Assembly: GCA_032718475.1 (NCBI GenBank)
Contig: JAUCBJ010006461.1
Location: 1 to 63,718 of the forward strand
From: Nemertoderma westbladi
Taxonomy: Eukaryota > Xenacoelomorpha > Nemertodermatida > Nemertodermatidae
Direction: 5' to 3'
Length of the DNA: 63,718 nucleotides
A program made the position numbers and the translations under genes. This document shows positions 11,459 through 22,024 of the stretch, in pieces (within the stretch, counting starts at the first letter, position 1; the number at the start of each line of letters is the position of its first letter). Under the pieces are notes generated by a model that saw only the letters and a list, made by a program, of their open reading frames with translations, was not told where the DNA came from and searched no databases.

Positions 11459-14400
11459 GGTCAGGTCAGGTATTCTAGGTCATTGATCAAGAAAATTTGC
11501 CACCTCCATGCAGCATAAAGGAGGTGCCACCTGTAGCTGCATAGACCCTCTTATTAGGGCAAATCTGGTCCTGTAACTAGGACCCCCTTCGTTCTGGGAT
11601 AAGGACGCCCTTGGTCCTGGATTAAGGACCCATATACTTGGCTGCAGGGGTATATGGCCTGACCAGGCAGATGGTGATCTACCAATGGCTGGTTAGGAGT
11701 TGAGTGTTCTCATGTCCACTCTGAGGGCACTTCACTGCGACCTGCACCTGGCAGCAAGGGTACAGGGCATGACCCAGCAGATGAGCTGCAACAGCCAATG
11801 GTGGGTCATGTACGCCAGAGTAGATATGGGTGATGGGCCTCATATCTGACTCCATTGCGACACCCACCCTGTGGAATGGCAAACCAGGGTGTGGTATTTG
11901 CCCCGAGAGCTGACTCGGCAAAAAAGCACCCCCCAACCCCCACTATGGATTACATTAGCAATGCGGAGGTCCGGCCACTAGAGGCCAGTGGAATTACCGG
12001 ACACAATCGGCCTCACAGGCGTCAGTTAACTCCTGACCGGCTGCCTGTCTCACCCCCTACTGGAGAGAGAGCAGCCAACAATTCTTTGAGTCCCTTTCCT
12101 GATGACCTTTCTGGCCCAAACCCTGGGTCACCAGGGAGGCCAGATTGTGATGGGGAGAGGGATTCTGGAGTTGGAGGCTACTCTCATGTTCCACCCCGAC
12201 CAACAAAGCCATTGGTGAATCTGAGGCAAGTCACTAGACTAGCCTCAGTAAACACCCTAACACTCGGGTCCCCAATGCGACAAGGTGAGCTGACTGCCTT
12301 GGCAGATAAGCTTTCTCTTAGCGCAGTGGGTGTTCAAGAGCACCGAATGCAGACTGGACAGACTGATGAGGTACTGATTAAGGACATGGGGGGCGGTTGG
12401 CGACTCGCCCTCGCGTCAGCAGATGATAGTGGCAATGGTGGAATTGGTCTATTGATGAATCCAACTGCACATGCAGCATTGGACAAAATAGACCATATCT
12501 CTAACCGCATCATCCGTTGCCACTTCTCATGTTCTGGAAGACTGGCTAAGAAGTTTCCTAAGGTGGTTCTGATTGTGTGCTACTCTCCAACTAGTGTTGC
12601 CCCTGTAGAGGAGGTGGAAAATTTCTACCACAATCTACAAGCAGCAACTGATGGAGTGGATCAGCATGCATTCTTAACATTCCTGGGAGACTTTAATGCA
12701 AGTCTGCATCAATCACCTACATCGCCCTGGGTCTATAGCAATAGTGTTAACCGAAATTCTGTCCATCTTCAGGATTTTATCTCTGGAAATGGATTGTTTT
12801 CGGCTGGAACCCAGTTCAAGAAGCGAACTGGAAAGCTATGGACTCATAGTGGACCCAGTGGTCACAAGTCCCAGATAGACCATATTCTGTTTCGTAGGAA
12901 ATACAGGAGCTCTATACAAGACTGTAATGCATTTACACTTCGACCCTTCTCTAGTGATCACCGCCTTATTGTGGCCAAGGTAAGACTTAGTCTGCGTGCT
13001 AGCAGAACAACGAAAACTGCCTTGCCACGGCATGACTGGTCCTCTCTGTTGCAACAGCCAAGTGTGAGATCCAGCTTCACACTACAGCTGAGCAACAGGT
13101 ATGAGGCTCTTGCCTCTGAGGCGGCAGATCACTGTGATGGCTATACTGCCTTTACAGAAGCAGTTAAGTTAGCAGCTGCAGAAACAGTTCCTGTATACCC
13201 TCGAAACAGGAAAAGGGCCCCCTGGACTGACAACAAAATTCAGAAGTGCCGAAATGACCTTCATAAGGCGCAGAAAGAGTCCCGACTCAAACAGACTACA
13301 GCGGCCAAGAATGCAGTTAAAGCTGCATCTAGGTCCCTGAACAGGCAGTACTCTGTTAATCTACAGGAGCTAATAAACCAACAGGTTGATGCCATCAATG
13401 ATGCTGACGACAGCAGGCAATCATCCCAGGCATGGAAATCGATCAACTTGCTTACTGGGCGGAAAAGCCAACCTACCCCACTTTGAAAGCTCCTCAATAA
13501 TGACAGGGTATTGCCTGATAACTTTATAGAAGTAAAAGTGTCTGAGTCTGTACTCCCAGATATTCCAATGGCGATATCTCCTTTGCAGAAGTGAAACTGC
13601 TGCAAAGAGTATTAAGACCAATTATGCCAGTGGAGTAGATAGTGTTCCCCCTGAGGTCTTTAAAATACCTGAGTGTTTAAAGCTCATCTATCCCATCATA
13701 GTAGACATGTACCAAACAACAAGAGTCCCACAAGAAATGAAAACAAATAAGTTGGTGCCAGTTCCCAAGAAGGGCAACCTAACACTCTATGGTTCTTTTC
13801 GGGGAATCTCATTGATCTCGATTGCTACAAAGCTATACAATAGAATTCTATTAAATCACATCACGGATCCCATTGAGAGACTGCTCCTTGGAAATCAGAA
13901 TGGGTTCCGTAAAGGTCGTGGGACCATGGAGCCCATTTTGGCACTTAGAAGGATAATTGAAGAGTTATCCAAAAAGAAAGATAGGCATCTGGCTGTTATC
14001 TTTGTTCACTTCTTCAAGACCTTTGATTCAGTCTCTCGCATACCAGTCTACATATGTTCAGCATACTTTCATTATATGGGATTCCTGATGAAATTATTGC
14101 AGCAATCAGATCAGTATACGATGGTTCAACAACATTTGTGTCTACTGTTGACGGTGACACAGAACTATTTGAAGTGATATGGGGCGTCCTCCAGGGAGAC
14201 ACACTTGCTCCATTCTTGTTCATAATTGTGGTTGATTATGTTCTACGCATGTCCTTAGATCATCATAATGATGATGGGGTGATGATAACTCCACCTACTG
14301 GCTCCAGAAGTCGAGGAAATCCTGCCAAGTACCTAACTGATCTAGACTTTGCTGATGACTTAGGAGTACTCTCAGAATCACTAGAGGGAGCCCATGGCTC

Positions 14401-15168
14401 CTCAGCTCATTAGAACATGCTGCTTCTAGTGTTGGTCTTTTTATTAACTCCAGAAAGACCACAATTTTGACAGTTAACTTTGAAAGTCCTCAGCAAGTCT
14501 CTGATCGGATGAGCATAAGCTCAAAAGATGGTATGCATGAGCATGTGGATGACTTCTGTTACCTGGGATCATGGATCTGGAAGTCAGGTGAGGACCTTCG
14601 AATACGTAAGGGAAAGGCATGGGCAGCCTTGAATAGGATTTCCAGGATTTGGAAGTCACCGAGAATTAATCGGAAACTTAAGGTCCGATTATTTAGAGCA
14701 GCAGTAGTTCCAGTACTCCTCTATGGGAGTCGATGCTGGGCTCTAACTTCTGAGGACACCAAATCTCTGGATGGCACATTCACAAGAATGCTACGCCGGG
14801 TTCATTGTGTCAAGTACAATGCACACATCTCCAACCAGACACTATATAACATTGGAGGTGTCTCATTGGTTCCCCCAAGCTTGACACTGGAACAAAATCG
14901 CCTCCGCTTTGCAGGACATTGCTTTCGCCGTGAGGACCAGCCAGTGCATAATCTTGTACTTTGGCAGCCTCATGGAGTGAATAAGCATGGTGGACAGCCC
15001 ATGACTTTCTTGAGACGCATCTTAAAGGACACTGGCCTTGAAGATGCGGATGATCTAGCAAATGTCATGGGTGATAGGGAGTTGTGGCGGGGCAATTTTG
15101 TCGATAAGCCAGCACAGCATTCTTAAAATGCAGTGGCAATGCAGCATGCCGATCCTAGTAGTAGTAGT
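11459..15168 (+). mobile_element. RTE-like LINE, near full-length copy (copy 2)
   Basis: It starts at GGTCAGGTCAGG (11459), the same 5' terminus as the inverted copy ending at 53002, and ends in the (TAG)n tail at 15168. It has about 400 bp of 5' leader, one long ORF with endonuclease and reverse transcriptase, and the family's 3' end. The flanks are unrelated: BEL-C on the left and a Ty3/Gypsy fragment on the right. I see no target-site duplication, so this is not a simple insertion into either element. Confidence 0.88.
11855..15126 (+). pseudogene. RTE-like LINE ORF: endonuclease and reverse transcriptase, with frameshifts
   Basis: The first 543-codon stretch (11855-13486) is intact through the N-terminal extension and the whole AP-endonuclease domain (VGVQEHRMQ, FLGDFNASLH, SQIDHILF, SSDHRLIV). 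A deletion of roughly 55 bp near 13486 relative to the copy at 49272-52232 breaks the frame. RT follows in pieces at 13707-14177, 14054-14413 and 14467-15126, with LQGDTLAPFLF and LDFADDLGVLS visible. This copy preserves the N-terminus that a frameshift breaks in the 49222-53002 copy, so it best shows the family's start near 11855. Confidence 0.88.
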
Positions 15169-17029
15169 TGGTCGGGGGAACTCTCGGATTGCATCCACCT
15201 TGGTTGGAATCGGAAATACGCCGTCCGAGTTTACTCTGTGGCCAAGGAAGTCTATTTCTTCGAGACCAAACTCGCACTTCCTCAGGTTAATAATGAGACC
15301 GTGGTCGTGGAGCAGCTTAAACAGTTGGCAGAGGTGGATGATGTGTTCCTGAGGGGAGGAACTGGCGATCAGTATATCATCGAGATAAATGAATGCAAAA
15401 TCCAGTCCAACACAAACGGTGTCCATTAGACGTTGGAAAGCTTCTGCGGCATTCTTTAGACCGAAGGGCATGTGTATAAACTCAAAAAGACCAAATGGAG
15501 TTATGATGGTGGTCTTTGGAATGTCGTTGGAATGGACCGGAATCTGGTGATAATCTGGTGGACCGGAATCTGGTCGACTTTCGAGAAAATCGTTGCCCCC
15601 GCGAAGCATGCAGAGAAGTCCTGTATGTGTGGGACTGGGTATTTGTCTGGAGTGGTTGCGCCGTTAAGCAGACGGTAGTCTCCACATGGTCGCCATCCTC
15701 CAGACGGTTTTGGTGCCATGTGAAGTGGGAAGGACCAGGGACTATGGAACGCCGTATAATCCCCATGGCTTCCATCTGGTGGAATTCCTCCGTAGCCAAC
15801 TCCAACTTATTGGGTGGAAGTTGGTGTGCCCGTCCGTGTAGCGGGAGCCCGAAGGTCGGGATGAAGTGCTCGACTCCATGACAGGCAGTCAGCTGAGAGA
15901 AAGTTGGGGTGGTGATGGAGTGGAATCTGGTTTATGGATGCAGAATAGATAAACTGGTGCATAATCGAGTAACTGGAGCGACGTAGAGAAATTGGTTGAA
16001 ACAACTCAATGTCGATGAGCCTCTGCCCCTTCAAGTCTACAAGGAGGGAATTATCACAGAGACAGTCAGCTCCAAGCAGTGGCTGGGGAACGTCTGCGAT
16101 AACAAAATCCGTAGGAATGAATAGATGAGCCGTTAACTGCTCATACTGGCGGGCCAGACGAGTCGGAGAGTGTGTTGGAGCCATTGGCGGGGAACAAACT
16201 GACTTGTGCACTAGTGTCGACAAGGAACTGACGCCCTGAGTTCCAGTCTCTCACATAGAAGAGATGTTCCCACCGTGCTGTTGGACCAGCTGACGCAGCG
16301 GTTAATGTCGGCTGGTCTGCACGTTTCCCTGGTATGCGCATGGGGTTTGGCAATGTCGTGCAGCACTACTAAAACGTGTATGGTAGTAAACTAGTTTACT
16401 ATCAGATGAGTTTGAGTTGGTTGTTGCGGAGAGAGCAGGAGTGACAGTTTTGCTTGGTTTCGGTTGGTGTTGGACCGGGACTGGACGGGGAGAATACAGT
16501 TTGTTTATATGCGTATGTGCCATTCCCTGTTGTTTGGCTAACCAAATAACATCCGCGGTAGCTGTGAGTGCACGAGGATCGGTAAAGAAAGCATCGGAGA
16601 GCTGCATCCGAAAATCCTCCGGAAGCTTCTCGAGGAAAAGTTGCTCAAACAGGAGTCATGGTTGATGTCCATCGAGCAGTGCGAGCATCTCATCCATGAG
16701 TTGCGACAGTTTCCGTTCGCTGAGACTGCGGATGTGGGAGGAGCTTGGCGGCTCTCTCGCGACGACTGAGGGTGAAGGTACCAAGAAGTCGAGCTTTAAT
16801 TTCGTCGTACCAACCAGTGACAGGAGGGGAAGTAAGAGTGTCTATGAGTCGAGCTGCTGTAGACTGATCAAGGACAGCGATGATATAAATATTTTGTTGA
16901 GTCGTCGGAGATCCTGCGAATGGCGAACTGGGCCTCCACCTGAGTAAACCAAACCGCAGCGTTATTCACCCAAAACTGAGGTAACTTGAGGGAAACTGCA
17001 TTGACGTCGGTGGTGTGTTCCTCGGCCAT
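15169..17029 (-). pseudogene. gag-pol: Ty3/Gypsy gag-pol remnant
   Basis: Gag begins at the ATG at 17029. It shows the Gypsy capsid pattern LPQFWVNNAAVWFTQVEAQF near its start and LEKLPEDFRMQL further on, with several frameshifts. Protease is at about 16353-16141, with FLVDTSAQVSLFP; the usual DTGA is DTSA here. Further downstream LLGADCL marks the end of the protease domain. RT is at about 15805-15169, with FEFIHMPFGLKNA, the catalytic IYLDDILIAS and FLGHRVNSDGV. The mutations and lost C-terminus mean it is not functional. Confidence 0.83.
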
Positions 17030-17100
17030 CACGATATCTCACTTGCTAAACACACAACATGCGGTTGTGTGCTTCTGGGTCACCAATGAAGCGGTATATC
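15169..17100 (-). mobile_element. Ty3/Gypsy LTR retrotransposon fragment (gag to reverse transcriptase)
   Basis: Read on the - strand, the fragment runs from near the 5' LTR boundary (about 17100) through gag and protease into reverse transcriptase and stops at 15169 where the LINE tail abuts. A primer-binding-site-like TGGTGACCC lies just upstream of gag (17080-17092 region), as in many Gypsy elements. The rest of RT, RNase H, integrase and the 3' LTR are missing. Sequence beyond 17100 may be remaining LTR, but I cannot delimit it without a second copy. Confidence 0.8.
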
Positions 17101-18743
17101 AACCGAAAAGTAAAATCGTGGTATTCTTCACGTCGGCGGCAAAACTTGTTTCATTCAATAGTCGTTAGAGCCTAGAGCGCGATTGGTAATTTTAAAATTT
17201 TTCTAAAACAAATGTTTAGTCATATTTTAACAGCCCATACTGTATAAAATCAAAATATTTTAATTTCAGTAGAAATTGTAGACATTTAAAAAAAAGTGTT
17301 GGGGGGGGGGGGGGGGGGTGGTGGTACTTCGGCTTTAAAGGATGGAAGATTGTGTATTTATTTTGGGTTTTATTTACATAGGATCAGCTGATTCTCAAAG
17401 CTTCAGGCCCAGTGCCATAGGTCCAGTGCTTAGCAACCACACTAATTGGCCCAAATTGTGTAATTCTTCACTTTTACCTATGTACCGGTACTACAGTAGG
17501 CTACTGGTAGCTGCCTGCCACCCTCAATCTGGCAATGCAATCTATAAAATTCTTGAAATCTTTCTCTGCATGTCATTAGGTTAGCCAACATTCCTGAAAT
17601 CTGATAATTTTATAATAATTTATATGTAGGCAGATATGTACCGCGTACCGGTACGGTAGGCCTACTCCAGTACTCACAGACAGACAGACTGATAACACTC
17701 ATGCGCTAAGCTTTTGTTAGGGTTAAGACAGTACCGGTACCTAATACTGTAATAAGAATCTTTATTGCAGTTCTGTAGTTCAGTACCGGTAGTTGTAGGC
17801 CTATTACAAATTATCAGAGTATACTTTGGTTCAATCGCCAGTTATGATCATTCATCATTCAGTACTGCAGTATGAGATATACTGATATAGGCCTAAGCTG
17901 GCGGTGTGCGCAATGCCTGAAATAAAAGGTCTTGCTACGCTACACAATCTAACAATGCAAAGCAAAGGTAGGCTTTAGGCTACATGTCAGTTACAGATTG
18001 TCATCACCGCTATGCGAATTCTTACGTTTTATGCTGTGTTTGTGGTTGGTAGGAATAGCCGAATACTGGAATAGTACCGGTACCATGCAGTAATGCAGAT
18101 CTCAATAGGAAAAGGGACCGGGAGAAACATAGTAGAACGGGATAAGTTGATCAGAAGTCGCTTCAGATTATACAAGTATTCGAGAAGTTTCTATCGGGAC
18201 TGGTGGGTGATCCGCGATGAGACCCTCCAACTGGTGACTGGATTCGCGTTAAACATTTGAGACGAGGAGGAAGTTGTATCTCCGAGGTTCAGTTATTTAA
18301 CTACGAATAAAAGACAATCTTAAGATTACGTAAAACTTTAGTATTATAAAACATTAGCTTTATTCCCTTTTGCTACCACCTACCTGCCTACCGGTAGTAC
18401 CGGTTCCATCCCCAGTTCATATGTTTATAATGTAGAATGTCAATGTTTGACCGCGGCCTTTCCTCTCACTACCTCATATAATATCAGGTAATCCCATGCT
18501 GATTAGTTCTCTCTTCCGGAGGTGGCCGGCTCGTCTCATATGTTGTGTCTGTAGGGTGGTGTTTGGTTGTTGCAATAAGATGTTTAGGGAACGAGATTTA
18601 ACAATGTTTGTTAAGTGAGCGATAGATAAATGATGTATAAGTTTGGATATTACGACGTGTAGGCCTGTGCGTACAGGTACACAGTAAGTTTATTTTTAAG
18701 TTTACTTTAAACTTATAAATTTTTGTTAACATATAACTTTATA
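17101..18743. other. DNA upstream of the arrestin gene; promoter not resolvable
   Basis: This 1.6-kb stretch precedes the arrestin start codon. I see no ORF, TATA box or transcription start that I would defend. It contains a G homopolymer near 17300-17320 and many palindromic ACCGGT/GTACCGGTAC and AGGCCTAC words. A 5' untranslated exon could be here. Confidence 0.4.
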
Positions 18744-18861
18744 ATGGGGAAAGTCAGTCAATTTAAAATCTTGTTTGAACGTTCTATTCCGACGTTTTTG
18801 GCAGGAGAAGAAATTCGGGGATCAGTTTATATTGAATTGGCGAAACCTATGCCGGTAACAA
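18744..18861 (+). CDS. Alpha-arrestin (ARRDC-type) gene, coding exon 1
   Basis: This exon opens the only host gene I recognise. Alpha-arrestins are cytosolic adaptors with two beta-sandwich arrestin domains; they bind membrane proteins and recruit NEDD4-type ubiquitin ligases for their trafficking and turnover. The ATG at 18744 starts 39 codons with the family's first strands: FKILFER, then FLAGEEIRGSVYIEL, matching the usual 'F.i.F.....y.pGe.i.G.v.iel'. A consensus donor (GTGAGT) follows at 18862, leaving phase 1. Exons 1-6 total 288 codons with matching phases throughout, covering the N-terminal arrestin domain and most of the C-terminal one. Related proteins are usually about 400 residues, so the C-terminal tail, where PPxY motifs sit, is not in view. 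Confidence 0.85.
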
Positions 18862-19752
18862 GTGAGTTTTATATTTAGTTAGTTATGTTATTTTAGTTTA
18901 ATGTTGATGTTAATTAATTACAGAATTACTCTATTAGGTCGTTATATCTCTAATGGCGTTATATAATGTGTTTCATTGTTGACTCATAATTTGATGGTGG
19001 TATTTTGGATTTTGGTTGTTTTTATTACTTATGATTTTGTGTTGAGATATGACTTTTCGATAATTACATATTTTTCTAAAGCGCCTTATTTTTTTATTTA
19101 CATAATAATTTGGTACAAGTTATTATATTATTTATGTTCTAGAATTTTTGTAAATTAATTACACTAACGCACTTAAAAACCTGGAAGGAGAAAATTGCCA
19201 TCCTTATATACAATCAATATCACATTACAATTTACTATAATGTAAACGCTATTTCTTGTTTCTGTAGACAGGCTGCATTGTAGCTGCATTAAATATAATA
19301 ACAATAATTTTGTCGATAGGCCTATAAATTAAAATTATCTGCCCGTCTCAAGAAAGTCATGGGCTGTCCACCATGCTTATTCACTCCATGAGGCTGCCAA
19401 AGCACAAGAGTATGCACTGGCTGGTCCTCACGGCGAAAACAATGTCCTGCAAAGCGGAGGCGGTTCCATTCAAGTGTCAAGCTAGGGGAAACTAATGGAA
19501 CACCTCCAATGTTGTATAGAGTCTAATTGGAGATGTGTTCATTGTACTTGACACAATGAACCCGGCGCAGCATTCTTGTGAATGTGCCATCCAGAGGTTT
19601 GGTGTCCTCTGGTTTAGAGTCCTAAATAGGTGTCACGAATAGTATTGCTTTTCATCACGCACAAGCATATATATAACCAAAACTCTCCCGCTAATGTTTT
19701 CTCCCATTATCGTAATTAATGTATTTCATTGTTAAAATTAATTAATTTCCAG
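18862..19752 (+). other. Arrestin intron 1
   Basis: An 891-bp intron with donor GTGAGT and acceptor TTTCCAG. It holds a diverged 3' fragment of the RTE-like LINE at about 19267-19626. The rest is AT-rich without other features. Confidence 0.8.
19267..19626 (-). mobile_element. RTE-like LINE, old 3' fragment (copy 3)
   Basis: The reverse strand matches the C-terminal coding part and 3' end of the RTE-like family, with many substitutions and a disrupted terminus (the usual CAGCTGCATTTTTAAGAATG block is altered). It is clearly more diverged than the other copies and so older. It lies in intron 1 of the arrestin gene in antisense orientation. Confidence 0.8.
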
Positions 19753-19872
19753 ACATCCAGTTGTGTTTACTGGGTGATTGTCATACTAATTGGTCTCCAA
19801 CTGAAGACAGTAAGAAAGTTTATACGGCATCGGAGACTTACTTCGAATATAAAGTGATTCTATGGGGCGTTG
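19753..19872 (+). CDS. Alpha-arrestin gene, coding exon 2
   Basis: A 120-nt exon, entered from exon 1 in phase 1 and left in phase 1 at donor GTTAGT (19873). It encodes IQLCLLGDCHTNW, matching the family's 'i.l...G.a...W', then KKVYTASETYFEYKVILWGV. The ETYF...LWG pattern is a strong arrestin-domain signature. Confidence 0.88.
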
Positions 19873-21076
19873 GTTAGTTGTTTCTAAATAAGTACGGTAA
19901 TCAATACGAAACAATCAAAATTCATTCAACTCCAAAAACAAAACTGTAACCTATTCGTTGTTAAATTGACTTTTGTTTATTGTTTTGGTTAGAATAACTT
20001 GTCAGTCTCACCTGTACCTTCCGAATCTACGTCAAGAATAGCAGGTTTTAACTTTTCGATCGAATTATTTTTCTAATTTAATATGTAGAATTTGAGTTTT
20101 TATAAATTTATCCTTGTGAAGTCTTTTATAGCGCATAATTCTATCTTACAACCTGTACAGATACTCGTTTATTGTTTTGGTTATATTCAGCCCTTCTGGA
20201 ACCTGGGTTCTTAGTGAAAATCTGGTATTCTTGGGGGTAGACTGCAAAGTTAAATATAACAGTAGGAAGTAATCCACTACCATTTTCTTATCCAAGCAGA
20301 AAATACCAAAAAAAAAACTAAGTGAAATAGCTTTTTCGACTTACTTCCATTTCGGTCCCCCAGAACTTTAATCCCCAGAGGAAACTCCAGTACTCGTTTA
20401 TTGGTACCATTCAAATATGTAAGACACCTTAATAAACGTTAAGGTCAAACACATTGCGTTAATCCGTGCACTATGCCTACAACCCCCACCAAATTTTTTA
20501 TACTATTTAGTTTTTGATAATTTATTTTTTGAAATATTCTAGAACATGTTGCCTATTTGTTTTTTTTAATAATGTTCTAGAACAAATATTTTTACTCTGA
20601 AACATTTTTTTCAGAAAAAACAAGGTTTGTAATAAAATCTCATGAGTTCGTCATATTAACATTATTTAGCATTTTAATGATTCTCTTGCAACATTATTCT
20701 AGAGCATTGAAAATAAATAATTTTCTTTTAACAAAATTGTTTTTATAATTTCAAAATATAGCGTTGTATGGCTATTAAAAAAACGGAAAAGCTAGTAAAA
20801 TCTGCTACCTTAATAAATAATATCTACTGCTAGAATAATATAATATTGTTATGATTAATTACAACGGGGGGGGGGGGGGGGTCAGTAATTTTTCTCTGAA
20901 AATGAATTTATTGTTTTTCTTGTTTTTCAATCTTAAATCATGAAATATCCACATTACCACAACAATTCTTGGTGTTTGAGAAGTAAACGGGTTGTAAGGG
21001 GGGCTTTTATTACGGTGTTTGTAGGAATATGTAAACCAGCAGAAGTTCTGCTTCACAATAAAGTTATTGGTTTTAG
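19873..21076 (+). other. Arrestin intron 2
   Basis: A 1,204-bp AT-rich intron ending at acceptor GGTTTTAG. Partial copies of the short dispersed repeat related to 6731-6971 lie at about 19905-20060 and 20150-20210. A G homopolymer lies at about 20865-20881. No ORF is supported. Confidence 0.75.
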
Positions 21077-21209
21077 AAATTAAACGAAAGCAATCGAAGA
21101 AGTCGGATAATCTCCTTCCAGCTGGTAACCATGACTACTCCTTCCAGTACACACTGCCTGTCGGACAGCAGCTTCCTCCGACGTTCGATGGAAAGTTTGG
21201 TAACACCAG
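21077..21209 (+). CDS. Alpha-arrestin gene, coding exon 3
   Basis: A 133-nt exon between acceptor TTTTAG and donor GTAATT (21210). It encodes LLPAGNHDYSFQYTLP and then LPPTFDGKFGNTR. These match the conserved 'lpaG.heypF.f.LP...lP.sfeGk.G.vrY' block of alpha-arrestins. The last two bases (AG) need one base from exon 4 to complete an Arg codon. Confidence 0.9.
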
Positions 21210-21310
21210 GTAATTCAATCACTTTATATTCCCAGTAAAATAAAGTAATGTTTGGTAACAGGTAATTTAATCACTTTATATACCCGGTAAATTAAATATT
21301 GAAATATTTT

Positions 21311-21970
21311 TGTAAGCGGATTCAATTCTCTTACATTACCCACCCGAAAATGCGACCAGTGGCATTTTACCAATATAGTTGGCGATACGAGATTACCAAT
21401 AATAATCTCGCCTCATAACCAACTCGGGGGGGGGGGGGGGGCAACACAGGCCCTAAAGCCACAGAGAGAGGTGAGAGGTCAAACTACCTCGGAGGGAGAA
21501 CACAGCTAGTCGAGGCTAGCGGTAGGGGGTAACACTTACAGGGAGTGCCAAAGTGACAATTAGTATATAAGCCAATAGCAGGCAGGGGAGCACGTGGGGA
21601 AAGATAGGAAAGCATCCATTGGGTAGCGAAGGCCAAAGTAGAGTAGAGGTGAAACCAATATCTATGTGTATCAATCATATAGTTATCCTGATTACTGATT
21701 TACCGGTCAGTTCATTAACCACAGAGTTGCAGACCGGCAATAGTTTCAACCGTCATTTTACACACTGCTGTTATAATTCTGTATTACTGACTTACCGCTA
21801 TTATTTGTTATACATACTGTGCTATTGTCATTGGAACATTAACATCGAGAAACACAAACTCTGTTATTTTTCCGACGGCCTTCGGCCAAAGATATCAGTT
21901 CAGCAGCCCAGCAGCAAAGTGACTCGTATAACCTAACCTAGTCGGGATCCTTGAACTCGATCCCGTCACA
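21311..21970 (+). repeat. BEL-B 5' LTR
   Basis: 660 bp, starting TGTAAGCGGATTC and ending GATCCCGTCACA. It matches 48073-48725 along its length, apart from scattered substitutions and a longer G homopolymer near 21426-21441. The sequence just downstream (GTTGAAACTATTC) occupies the primer-binding position, but I could not assign a tRNA. Confidence 0.92.
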
Positions 21971-22024
21971 GTTGAAACTATTCAGCTTACAACTAAAACT
22001 GTGACCGCAACACAACACAACGAG

